11,730 nt of DNA from Nitrospinae bacterium RIFCSPLOWO2_12_FULL_45_22 (GTDB taxonomy: Bacteria; 2-12-FULL-45-22). The position numbers were made by a program, and so were the translations under genes. The DNA is taken from the NCBI GenBank assembly GCA_001803565.1, contig MHDQ01000306.1, positions 1 to 11,730 of the forward strand, written 5' to 3'. Each line of letters opens with the position of its first letter. Within the stretch, counting starts at the first letter, position 1. This document shows positions 1 through 6,580 of this stretch, one piece after another. A model generated the notes under the pieces. That model saw nothing but the letters and a program-made list of their open reading frames with translations. It did no database searches and was not told the origin of the DNA.

Positions 1-60
1 TTCCGGGCTTGACCCGGAATCCAGCATCTTTTCTGGATTCCGGCTTTCGCCGGAATGACG
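1..60. repeat. Palindromic short dispersed repeat (REP/MITE-like), cut by window edge
   Basis: The segment is built of nested inverted repeats. One stem pairs 1-7 with 13-19, another pairs 16-24 with 33-41 (nine perfect base pairs around an 8-base loop), and a third pairs 37-44 with 49-56 around a 4-base loop. The wording 'attccggc-tttc-gccggaat' followed by 'gacg' is typical of non-coding repeats found many times in environmental bacterial genomes; that family resemblance is from memory, not a search. It ends about 60 bases before the first gene and its left end lies outside the window. Confidence 0.75.
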
Positions 61-122
61 ACTTATGCGTATTTAATTTGGACGCTGTGTATAGTATAAA
101 CGGTTATAGCAAACAATAAGGG

Positions 123-575
123 ATGAGCGATAAGGCTTTCACCTTCAGGATAGACAAAGAAGGGGTCTGGTACCATGAAGGGGTAGAGATAACCCATGAA
201 CGTATTTATTATTATCTCAATAGTCTGCTCCAATGTGATGACAATGGGGTATATTACATAGAGGCCGAAGGAGGCAAATGGTATGTAGAGGTAGAGGATA
301 CCCCTTTTATAGTATTGAGGCTAAAAGTAGCTCCAGACAATAGGAGATTAGTTATCAGCCTTAATGATGGTACTGAGGAGGTCTTGAATCCAGAAACTCT
401 AACCCTCAGAAAGGATAATATACCTTATTGCCGGGTTAAGGGTGGGAGGTTTGAGGCCCGCTTCAATCGGCTCAGCTATTTTAGCTTAGCCAATTATTTG
501 AAACATGATCCTACTACAGACTCATTTTTTCTGGAATCTGACAATAGACAATATTATTTGAGCAAACGAGATTAG
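123..575 (+). CDS. DUF1285-like conserved hypothetical protein
   Basis: A 150-residue soluble protein with no signal peptide or membrane segment. The N-terminal stretch (about residues 6-27, reading F-x-I-D-x-E-G-x-W-Y-H-E-G-V-E-I-T) and the later V-E-V-E-D-x-P-F segment (about residues 55-63) resemble DUF1285, a family of small beta-rich proteins of unknown function in Gram-negative bacteria. The match is by eye. The ATG at 123 is the only plausible start because an in-frame TAA sits at 117-119. A purine-rich AAGGG abuts the ATG with no spacer, so the ribosome-binding site is poor. The gene converges on suhB with only 25 bases between the stops. No operon partner is visible and no function can be assigned. 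Confidence 0.7.
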   Translation: MSDKAFTFRIDKEGVWYHEGVEITHERIYYYLNSLLQCDDNGVYYIEAEGGKWYVEVEDTPFIVLRLKVAPDNRRLVISLNDGTEEVLNPETLTLRKDNIPYCRVKGGRFEARFNRLSYFSLANYLKHDPTTDSFFLESDNRQYYLSKRD

Positions 576-600
576 TGAGCGTTACTCTATTTATGTTCCG

Positions 601-1386
601 TTATACCGGTTGGTTTTGACGGAAGATTTGAATCATTTCCTCATGAATATTTCCATTAGTAGTCAGGATCTCGTCCCCATAGATACTGAAGAGATTCCCG
701 GTAAAGGTAGTTACCCTCCCGCCAGCCTCAGTAACCATCAGACTACCAGCCGCCATATCCCAGGGGGATAGCTTATGTTCCCAGAAGCCATCCAGCCTCC
801 CAGCCGCTACATAACAGAGCTCGAGAGCCGCTGAGCCATTCCGTCTGATACCCTGGGCATGCTTGACCATATGGTTAAAATAGATGAGGCTATTATCATC
901 CTGGGTAATAATATCGTAACTGAAACCCGTAGCCACGAGGCTGCTGATGAGCCTTCTTGTCTCTGATACCTTTATGGGTTTCTGGTTTAAAAAAGCCCCC
1001 CCTCCTTTCTGGCTAGAAAATACTTCATCCAGCAAGGGGTCATAGACTACCCCTACCATAATCTCTTCCCGGATAGCCAGGGCAATAGATACCGCAAAGC
1101 AGGGGTAACCATGCACATAATTGGTTGTTCCATCTAAAGGGTCTATGATCCATTTAAACTCAGAGGCAGGACCTTGATTGGGTCGCTCCTCTGCCAATAT
1201 TTGATGCTGAGGATAATTCTCTAGCAAGATAGAGACAATGATCTCTTCTGCCTCTTTATCCATGTCGGAGACCAGGTTAGTTATTCCTTTATATTCAATG
1301 GTATTTACCTGCCCCAGATTTTTTAATAAGAACTGTCCAGCTTTTTTTGCCGCCAGAGTCGCTATTTCTAAATATTCTTTCTCCAT
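601..1386 (-). CDS. suhB: Inositol monophosphatase family protein (SuhB-like)
   Basis: A Mg-dependent phosphatase of the FIG/IMPase superfamily that removes phosphate from inositol-1-phosphate or related sugar phosphates; the exact substrate cannot be told. In the 261-residue reading, the metal and catalytic motifs are intact: E66-E67, the W-I-I-D-P-L-D-G-T-T-N box with D82 and D85, and the C-terminal S-P-W-D box with D210 followed by an A-G-G. Length is normal for the family. The frame extends upstream to a TTG at 1398, but the GAGGG ribosome-binding site at 1399-1403 touches that TTG and sits 12 bases before the ATG at 1386, so I take the ATG. It is transcribed divergently from truB, probably from the promoter at 1505-1532. 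In E. coli SuhB also joins NusA-dependent rRNA antitermination complexes; whether that applies here is open. Confidence 0.93.
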   Translation of the reverse strand: MEKEYLEIATLAAKKAGQFLLKNLGQVNTIEYKGITNLVSDMDKEAEEIIVSILLENYPQHQILAEERPNQGPASEFKWIIDPLDGTTNYVHGYPCFAVSIALAIREEIMVGVVYDPLLDEVFSSQKGGGAFLNQKPIKVSETRRLISSLVATGFSYDIITQDDNSLIYFNHMVKHAQGIRRNGSAALELCYVAAGRLDGFWEHKLSPWDMAAGSLMVTEAGGRVTTFTGNLFSIYGDEILTTNGNIHEEMIQIFRQNQPV

Positions 1387-1504
1387 ATAAAGAATCAACC
1401 CTCAATTAAAAGGTTTAAAAACTTATTGAAAAATAGTGGCCATATAGGATATATTTCAGGAAAGTTTTTTCTTTACCTCTATCCCCCTTTGACCTATAGA
1501 CGAT

Positions 1505-1532
1505 ATTATAGCGTAATATAGCGGGTTTTCAA
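1505..1532 (-). promoter_or_regulatory. Candidate sigma-70 promoter for suhB
   Basis: On the minus strand TTGAAA (1532-1527) and a perfect TATAAT (1510-1505) are separated by 16 bases. Transcription would start near 1498 and give a leader of about 110 bases before the ATG at 1386. Seen by eye only; AT-rich DNA produces such matches by chance, but the position in a divergent intergenic region supports it. Confidence 0.6.
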
Positions 1533-1571
1533 GCTTATGATTCCTTATTAATCAAAGTGAATATTATGATT

Positions 1572-1577
1572 TATAAT
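1572..1577 (+). promoter_or_regulatory. Candidate -10 box for truB
   Basis: A perfect TATAAT lies 25 bases before the truB ATG. The -35 region at the right distance (about 1548-1554) matches poorly. If used, the truB leader would be only about 18-20 bases long, in keeping with the lack of a clear ribosome-binding site in front of truB. Confidence 0.35.
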
Positions 1578-1602
1578 GTATAACCTATCTTCGTGAATAA
1601 TA

Positions 1603-2319
1603 ATGAAAATTAGCAACATAAATGGTCTCTTGAATATCAATAAGCCACCAGGGATAACCTCCCATGATGTAGTGAAAGAGGTCCGGCGAATATTGGATAT
1701 AAGGAGGGTAGGGCACATGGGGACCCTGGACCCCCAGGCTAAGGGAGTATTATTGATTGGTGTAGGCAGGGGAACAAAAATGGCCCCTTTCCTATTAGAA
1801 CTCCCTAAGACCTATCGGGCAATGATGGTCTTAGGAATAAAGACCGATACCCAGGATGCCTGGGGTAAGATTATCTCCCAAAAGGACGATTTTCGGGTGA
1901 GTAAAGAGGAGCTTTTACAGGTGTTCTCTAAATTTACCGGTGAGATCGAACAGATACCCCCGATCTTCTCTGCCCTGAAATACCATGGTAAACCCCTATA
2001 TAGCTATGCCCGGAAAGGTATTTCGCTGGAAATAAAACCCAGAAAGGTTAATATAAAAGAGCTAAGGTTCCTGGAGTATAAGGATAATCGGGTAGATTTT
2101 GAGATCTACTGCAGTAAAGGAACTTATATCAGGACTCTATGTAACGATATAGGAGAGAGGTTAGGTTGTGGGGCTCATCTAGCCAGGCTGGAGCGGACTA
2201 GGGTAGGGGAGTTCCGTATCGAGGAAGCCTTGACCTTAAAGGAACTAGAGAGGGCCTCTGCGCAAGGAGAATTAGACCGCTATCTTCATCCCATAGAACC
2301 CCTGGACCTGAGAAATTAG
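1603..2319 (+). CDS. truB: tRNA pseudouridine(55) synthase TruB, short form
   Basis: Converts U55 in the T-loop of tRNAs to pseudouridine. The 238-residue protein opens with the family N-terminus N-G-L-L-N-I-N-K-P-P-G-I-T-S-H-D and carries the catalytic G-H-M-G-T-L-D-P motif with D43 as the nucleophile. The later K-x-P-L-Y-x-Y-A-R-x-G segment and the K-G-T-Y-I-R-x-L box are present. It is shorter than the roughly 300-residue E. coli or Bacillus proteins and ends soon after the catalytic domain, so the C-terminal PUA-like part appears to be missing; such short forms are known. The motif is slightly unusual after D43 (Q-A-K-G where L-A-T-G is common). No clear Shine-Dalgarno precedes the ATG. 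In canonical operons truB follows rbfA/nrnA; here it is on the opposite strand from rbfA and heads the truB-rpsO-pnp block. Confidence 0.96.
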   Translation: MKISNINGLLNINKPPGITSHDVVKEVRRILDIRRVGHMGTLDPQAKGVLLIGVGRGTKMAPFLLELPKTYRAMMVLGIKTDTQDAWGKIISQKDDFRVSKEELLQVFSKFTGEIEQIPPIFSALKYHGKPLYSYARKGISLEIKPRKVNIKELRFLEYKDNRVDFEIYCSKGTYIRTLCNDIGERLGCGAHLARLERTRVGEFRIEEALTLKELERASAQGELDRYLHPIEPLDLRN

Positions 2320-2350
2320 ACAACTGCTAATGACTTTTGCAAGATGCTCC

Positions 2351-2379
2351 TTTACAAATCTTATAAATAATGGTATAAA
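2351..2379 (+). promoter_or_regulatory. Candidate extended -10 sigma-70 promoter for rpsO-pnp
   Basis: TTTACA (2351-2356) and TATAAA (2374-2379) are 17 bases apart, and TGG directly before the -10 box makes an extended -10 element. It lies 32 bases after the truB stop. Transcription would begin near 2386, giving a leader of about 205 bases before rpsO. This is the best promoter match seen in the window. Confidence 0.6.
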
Positions 2380-2408
2380 GTAAATACAAAAAATTGAGAT
2401 AAATGTTC

Positions 2409-2504
2409 AGCCACGAATGACACGAAAGAGAGGCAAAGAGACGTAAGCTGGCCATAAGAGATTCTTTGTCGCTTCGCTCCTCAGAATGACAATCTTGGTT
2501 GTCA
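2409..2504. repeat. Two short dispersed-repeat fragments in the truB-rpsO spacer
   Basis: The 271-base gap between truB and rpsO contains two stretches resembling repeats scattered through many environmental bacterial genomes. The first is a 'ccacgaatgacacgaa' stretch near 2411-2426. The second, about 2460-2490, has the 'gcttcgctcctcagaatgac' wording, with attct (2461-2465) complementary to agaat (2483-2487). It is followed by a perfect 6-base inverted repeat, 2487-2492 with 2499-2504. Recognition is from memory; genome-wide copy number cannot be judged here. If the promoter at 2351-2379 is real, both fragments are transcribed in the rpsO leader. Confidence 0.55.
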
Positions 2505-2540
2505 ATTAAAATACGTCACCGTAATTACGAGCTAGACCAT

Positions 2541-2561
2541 TTAGCGTTCCTTAAGGGCTAA
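2541..2561 (+). other. Small hairpin in rpsO leader
   Basis: TTAGC (2541-2545) pairs with GCTAA (2557-2561), enclosing a CCTTAAGG palindrome. It lies about 14 bases before the GAGGGA ribosome-binding site of rpsO. S15 is known in several bacteria to bind structured leaders of its own mRNA, so a regulatory role is possible. The stem is short and the case is weak. Confidence 0.3.
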
Positions 2562-2590
2562 ATAGTTACAAACTGAGGGAGATAGAGGAG

Positions 2591-2860
2591 ATGGTTTTCT
2601 TACCCGAGAAGAAGCAGGAATTAATAACACAATATCGGCAGCATGAGAAAGATACTGGTTCCTCAGAGCTTCAGATAGCCCTCTTAAGCCACCGGATAAG
2701 CTATCTGACGGAACACTTCAGGGTACATGCCAAAGATCATCATTCCAGGAGAGGTTTACTGAAACTAGTGGGGAAGCGGCGGAGACTCTTAGAGTATCTA
2801 AAAATAAAAGATATTGATCGGTATCGGGTAATCATTGAGAAGCTAGGACTCAGGCGTTAG
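2591..2860 (+). CDS. rpsO: 30S ribosomal protein S15
   Basis: A primary 16S rRNA-binding protein of the 30S platform that contacts the central domain and forms an intersubunit bridge. The 89-residue length is exact for the family. Conserved features are D-T-G-S at 21-24, H-H-S-R-R-G at 50-55, a run of basic residues, and the near-universal C-terminal I-E-K-L-G-L-R-R. The ATG is preceded by GAGGGA at 2575-2580 (10-base spacing) and by GAGGAG directly against the start. The riboflavin kinase gene ribF, often found between truB and rpsO, is absent and replaced by a repeat-containing spacer. pnp follows after 146 bases, the classic rpsO-pnp pair. Confidence 0.99.
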   Translation: MVFLPEKKQELITQYRQHEKDTGSSELQIALLSHRISYLTEHFRVHAKDHHSRRGLLKLVGKRRRLLEYLKIKDIDRYRVIIEKLGLRR

Positions 2861-3006
2861 GGGAGGCGTATTCCACTATCTTGTCAAGAGAACCTTTTTT
2901 CTTTCCCGTCTTTCTGCCCTTCTGTAAATATTCAGTTTAACATTCTAACCCATAAAAGTGTATAGGCCAATTTGTTTAAAATATTTAATGCTAGGAGGTA
3001 ATAAGT
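2861..3006 (+). promoter_or_regulatory. rpsO-pnp spacer with pnp ribosome-binding site
   Basis: The spacer is pyrimidine-rich at 2893-2925. I see no convincing terminator or RNase III-type long hairpin such as occurs in E. coli rpsO-pnp. A perfect AGGAGGT (2993-2999) stands 7 bases before the TTG at 3007 and fixes that unusual start codon. Confidence 0.7.
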
Positions 3007-5112
3007 TTGAAACCCAATATTGTAGAAACTGAAATAAGAGGAACTAAGTTTTCTATCAGTACCGGAGAATTAGCCAAGCAGGCTAGCGGTTCTGTCCTGG
3101 TACGCCATGGCGATACGGTAGTACTGGTGGCAGTAGTAGGGGATGCTGAGGCTATTGAGGAAAAGGATTTCTTTCCCTTGACAGTAGAATATCGAGAAAG
3201 AACCTATGCGGCAGGGAAAATTCCCGGGGGCTTCTTCAAGCGGGAAGGGAGGCCCACAGAGCAAGAGACCCTGGCTGCCCGATTGATTGATCGGCCTTTA
3301 AGACCGTTATTTCCTGAGTCATTTAACCATGAGGTTCAGATTTCGGTGATGGTCCTATCGGTAGACCAGGAGAATGACCCCTCTCTGTTAGGTATTATTG
3401 GGGCTTCGGCAGCTTTGACCCTGTCTGACATCCCTTTTCTGGAGCCAGTAGGAGCAGTCAGGGTAGGGCTGATAAATGGGGAGCTAGTCTTGAACCCCAC
3501 TGCTAAAGAATTAGAAGAGAGCGCCCTGAATCTGGTGTTGGCCGGGACCAGGGAAGGGGTGGTTATGGTAGAGGGTGGAGCCAGGGAGCTGCCGGAAGTT
3601 ACGTTAGTAGAGGCGATAGAGCTTGGTCAACAGACAATAGTAAAGTTGGTAGAACTCCAGGAAGAGCTCCGGTCAAAAGCGGGGAAAGAAAAGCGGCAGA
3701 TAAAAGAAAGAGAACCGAATAGTGGCTTAGAAACCCTTATCAGAGGGTTTGTCCTGGAGAAGATTAGGGCTGTATTAATCGAACCAGGCAAATTTAAGCG
3801 CCAAGAAGGGATTAATGCTATCTTGCAAGAGTGCCAGGCTTATGTAAAAGGCCAGCTAGAGGTAGATGAGAAACAAGTTATCAGCATATTCCAACAGATA
3901 GAACGAGAAGAGGTCAGGGGATTAATAGTAAAAAAAAGTCTGCGGGTGGATGGTCGAGGACTCAGGGACATCAGGCATATCTCTTCCCAAGTGGGGGTAC
4001 TCCCCAGAACCCATGGCTCAGCCCTTTTTACTAGAGGAGAAACCCAGGCCCTGGTAGTTACTACTCTGGGTACCGCGGGAGACGAACAGATTATTGATGG
4101 TCTAGAAGGCAGGTCCTCTAAAAAATTCATACTCCACTATAACTTCCCCTCATTTAGTGTGGGAGAAGTAAAGCCTTTTCGTAGTCCTGGCCGGAGGGAG
4201 GTCGGCCATGGCGCCCTGGCTGAGCGGGCTATCCAGCCGGTCTTACCCAAGAATGAAGATTTCCCATATACCATAAGGATTGTCTCGGACATTCTGGAGT
4301 CTAATGGGTCTTCTTCTATGGCAACAGTTTGCGGGGCCAGTTTATCGTTAATGGATGCAGGGGTTTCCATTGAGGCAGCGGTAGGGGGAATAGCCATGGG
4401 GTTGATCCAAGAGGATAATCAGGTATTTATCATCTCTGATATACTGGGAGTAGAAGATCATTTAGGTGATATGGATTTTAAGGTTGCTGGCACCGCTCAG
4501 GGGATTACCGCCCTCCAGATGGATATAAAAGGGGTAAGATTGAACCATGAGGTTCTGCTACAAGCCTTAGAGCAAGCTAGAGAGGGTAGATTATATATCC
4601 TGGAAAAGATGAATCAAGCATTGTCTGAGCCCAGACCCCAACTCTCTGTCTATGCCCCCAGAATTGTCACTATTAAGGTGAAATCCGACAAGATCAGGGA
4701 AGTAATTGGCCCTGGAGGAAAGACTATAAAAGGTATTATTGAGAAGACCGGGGTTTCCATTGATATTGAAGATAGCGGTTTGATCAAAATTGCCTCGGCT
4801 AACGAGGAGGCAGTCCAAAAAGCCATTGATATTATAAAGGACCTAACCCAGGAAGCGGAGATAGGAAAGATTTATCAGGGGAGGGTAAAAAAGATCATTG
4901 ATGATTTAGGCGCTATTGTAGAGATCTTTCCTGGTACTAGCGGCTTGGTGCATATATCACAAATAGCACGACGCAGAGTCGCAAAGGTTTCAGATGAATT
5001 ACGTGAAGGAGAAGACATCCTGGTAAAGCTTATGGATATTGATGACCGGGGTAGGCTCCGTTTAAGTGCTAAAGAGGTATTAGGCCAGTCTGAAGCCATC
5101 CAGGCCCGCTAA
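3007..5112 (+). CDS. pnp: Polyribonucleotide nucleotidyltransferase (PNPase)
   Basis: A phosphorolytic 3'-to-5' exoribonuclease that releases nucleoside diphosphates and, as a trimer, works in mRNA decay. The 701-residue protein has the full order: RNase PH domain 1 (about 12-140, with the F-F-K-R-E-G-R-P-T-E box from about 76), helical linker (about 240-310), RNase PH domain 2 (about 315-550), KH domain (about 555-613, G-P-G-G at 568-571) and S1 domain (about 619-690). By alignment with E. coli D486, D492 and K494, the catalytic residues are D484, D490 and K492 in the E-D-H-L-G-D-M-D-F-K segment. Translation starts at TTG, chosen because a perfect AGGAGGT lies 7 bases upstream. It ends right after S1, so the tail that binds RNase E in some bacteria is absent. 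It converges with the TPR gene, leaving 76 bases and no clear terminator. Confidence 0.99.
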   Translation: MKPNIVETEIRGTKFSISTGELAKQASGSVLVRHGDTVVLVAVVGDAEAIEEKDFFPLTVEYRERTYAAGKIPGGFFKREGRPTEQETLAARLIDRPLRPLFPESFNHEVQISVMVLSVDQENDPSLLGIIGASAALTLSDIPFLEPVGAVRVGLINGELVLNPTAKELEESALNLVLAGTREGVVMVEGGARELPEVTLVEAIELGQQTIVKLVELQEELRSKAGKEKRQIKEREPNSGLETLIRGFVLEKIRAVLIEPGKFKRQEGINAILQECQAYVKGQLEVDEKQVISIFQQIEREEVRGLIVKKSLRVDGRGLRDIRHISSQVGVLPRTHGSALFTRGETQALVVTTLGTAGDEQIIDGLEGRSSKKFILHYNFPSFSVGEVKPFRSPGRREVGHGALAERAIQPVLPKNEDFPYTIRIVSDILESNGSSSMATVCGASLSLMDAGVSIEAAVGGIAMGLIQEDNQVFIISDILGVEDHLGDMDFKVAGTAQGITALQMDIKGVRLNHEVLLQALEQAREGRLYILEKMNQALSEPRPQLSVYAPRIVTIKVKSDKIREVIGPGGKTIKGIIEKTGVSIDIEDSGLIKIASANEEAVQKAIDIIKDLTQEAEIGKIYQGRVKKIIDDLGAIVEIFPGTSGLVHISQIARRRVAKVSDELREGEDILVKLMDIDDRGRLRLSAKEVLGQSEAIQAR

Positions 5113-5188
5113 TTGCCTGGTACCGCTGTCCTTCCTCAAAGTTAACATAATATAGCTTATCGGAATATAAAAGAGGGGGTGGTTTAGA

Positions 5189-5854
5189 TCAATCGGCCAC
5201 CCAGCGGGATACCTTCTCTTGTAAAGACCCATCCTCCTGGGTTGCCAGGTATTTTTTATAATAGGTAAGGGCCTTTTTCTTATCCCCCTTCTGTTCATAA
5301 CATCTACCTAAGGCCAGGTAAGACTGCCCCTGGAAAAAGGGTTCTTCTAGCTGGGATAATAGAGTATAATTCTGTATAGCTTGATCCAATTTACCCCATT
5401 CCTCGTAGGTATAGCCTAAATCCAGGAGGATTATCCCTTTAAGGAGATGATTATCTTCCGGGGCATAGCCTAAGACTTCTTTATACCACCTGGCTGCCTT
5501 TTCAAAATCTCGCTGTTGTAAGTAGGTATGAGCAAGATAGAGTCTAGCCCATAGGGCCTGTTTATTCTTGCCATAGTTTTCTATTATTTGGAGGTACCGT
5601 TTAGCCCCGTCCTTTAAGTTATCCTTATGATATAAGGCTACAGCTTGGGCTGTTTCGTCAGCTATTTTAGTGTCTACCTTAGCCTGGTAATAGAAGAGCC
5701 CCCACCCGATCCCCAATAATAGAAAAAAACCAGCTAGCCCAGCCAGGAACGGAGGCCAGTGGTCATAGATATAATTGAGTACTAGAGAAGAGGTAGTTAG
5801 GAACTCGTCCGGCTCTTTCATCCATTTTCTGCTATATTTTTTCTTCTTAGCCAT
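5189..5854 (-). CDS. Membrane-anchored tetratricopeptide repeat protein (YfgM-like architecture)
   Basis: A 221-residue protein with a very basic cytoplasmic start (K-K-K-K at 3-6), one hydrophobic segment at about 34-56, and then TPR helices to the end. The TPR character is clear in the repeated A-x-x-Y-L-x-x-x-x-F-x-x-A and L-G-x-x-Y-x-x-x-G-x-x-x-x-A patterns, about four units. This layout (N-in anchor plus exported TPR domain) matches YfgM-like proteins, which assist the Sec translocon and periplasmic chaperones in E. coli, but the sequence could equally be another TPR scaffold. It is the last gene of the minus-strand cluster, 78 bases after the PHP gene. The ATG at 5854 has only a weak AAAG upstream. 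Orthology to YfgM is not shown. Confidence 0.8.
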   Translation of the reverse strand: MAKKKKYSRKWMKEPDEFLTTSSLVLNYIYDHWPPFLAGLAGFFLLLGIGWGLFYYQAKVDTKIADETAQAVALYHKDNLKDGAKRYLQIIENYGKNKQALWARLYLAHTYLQQRDFEKAARWYKEVLGYAPEDNHLLKGIILLDLGYTYEEWGKLDQAIQNYTLLSQLEEPFFQGQSYLALGRCYEQKGDKKKALTYYKKYLATQEDGSLQEKVSRWVAD

Positions 5855-5864
5855 TTTCTTTAAA

Positions 5865-5899
5865 CCCGATCCTAAAATCCGAAGCCCTAAATTCTAAAT
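5865..5899. repeat. Possible degenerate dispersed-repeat fragment
   Basis: The spacer between the PHP and TPR genes contains a stretch of 'cctaaaatccgaagccctaaattctaaat' character, split here as cctaaaatccgaagcc and ctaaattctaaat. It resembles the AAATCCGAA-type short repeats frequent between genes in some candidate phyla. It is short and imperfect, so this is tentative. Confidence 0.35.
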
Positions 5900-5932
5900 A
5901 GTATCAACATTTTACTCAAACAAAATCCCTGA

Positions 5933-6580
5933 TCAAAGGATTTTTTCGGCCAGCCTATAAGCGTCCTGAAAGACCCTTTCGATTTGTCCTGGATTCAGCC
6001 CTGCCCCTAACAGGATTTTTTTTGCCCCTTCTATCTCAAGCAGGTCTTCTGGGTCATGGGAATCGGTATTAAAGACTAAACTAGCTCCGGCTTTAATGGC
6101 CATCTGGGCCACATGACCATTGGTTAAGGAGTGGCCTTTACGGGCGGTAATCTCTAATGAAATAGAACGGGCTTTAGCCAGGTCTACCTCTTCAGGGGTT
6201 ATCAGGCCGGGATGGGCCAGGATATCAATCTCAGCCTTTAGGGCAGCCATATTAGTCCCTAGAGGTACCGGCTCCGCAATAGTCTCCCCATGTACCAATA
6301 CTAGTTTGGCGCCTAATGCCCGGGTTTTTTTGGCTAAATCCCTGATAGCCTCTGGCGCTAAATGAGTCAGTTCTACCCCGGGTATAACTTTTATTGCCCA
6401 ATATTTATTCAGCTCTTCGCAAGCCCGAACAATACGGGGCACTACATGATCTATATTGGAATGATCCACATGGTCAGTAATGGCTAGCACCTTTATCCCT
6501 TTTACATACGCCCTTTGGGCCAACTCGGATGGTAGAAGGCTCCCATCACTAAGGAGAGAATGGGTATGCAAATCTATCAT
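5933..6580 (-). CDS. PHP-domain metal-dependent phosphoesterase (histidinol-phosphatase-like)
   Basis: A 215-residue single-domain PHP protein, the fold of histidinol phosphatases, polymerase exonucleases and YciV-type nucleotide phosphatases. All metal ligands expected of an active trinuclear site are present: H5 and H7 in the H-T-H start, D12, H37 in T-D-H, E70 in P-G-V-E, H97, H123 in A-H-P-G, and D173 with H175 in T-D-S-H-D. There is no signal peptide. Its ATG overlaps the rbfA stop by 4 bases (ATGA), so it is almost certainly translationally coupled to rbfA. No other histidine-biosynthesis gene is nearby, so histidinol-phosphatase activity is doubtful. In many bacteria this slot holds NrnA, a nanoRNase/pAp phosphatase, and a similar role is conceivable. 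Substrate unknown. Confidence 0.88.
   Translation of the reverse strand: MIDLHTHSLLSDGSLLPSELAQRAYVKGIKVLAITDHVDHSNIDHVVPRIVRACEELNKYWAIKVIPGVELTHLAPEAIRDLAKKTRALGAKLVLVHGETIAEPVPLGTNMAALKAEIDILAHPGLITPEEVDLAKARSISLEITARKGHSLTNGHVAQMAIKAGASLVFNTDSHDPEDLLEIEGAKKILLGAGLNPGQIERVFQDAYRLAEKIL

Noticed and set aside
78-100. TTGGAC with TATAGT/TATAAA, considered as a promoter for the first gene
   Set aside because: Spacing between the boxes is 6-11 bases, too short for sigma-70.
3840-4397. Minus-strand open frames inside pnp
   Set aside because: Shadows of the PNPase reading frame, with no ribosome-binding site or recognisable motif.
5177-5202. GGGTGG/CCACCC hairpin between pnp and the TPR gene, considered as a pnp terminator
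   Set aside because: It overlaps the TPR gene stop, has a 14-base loop, and no T-tract follows in either direction.
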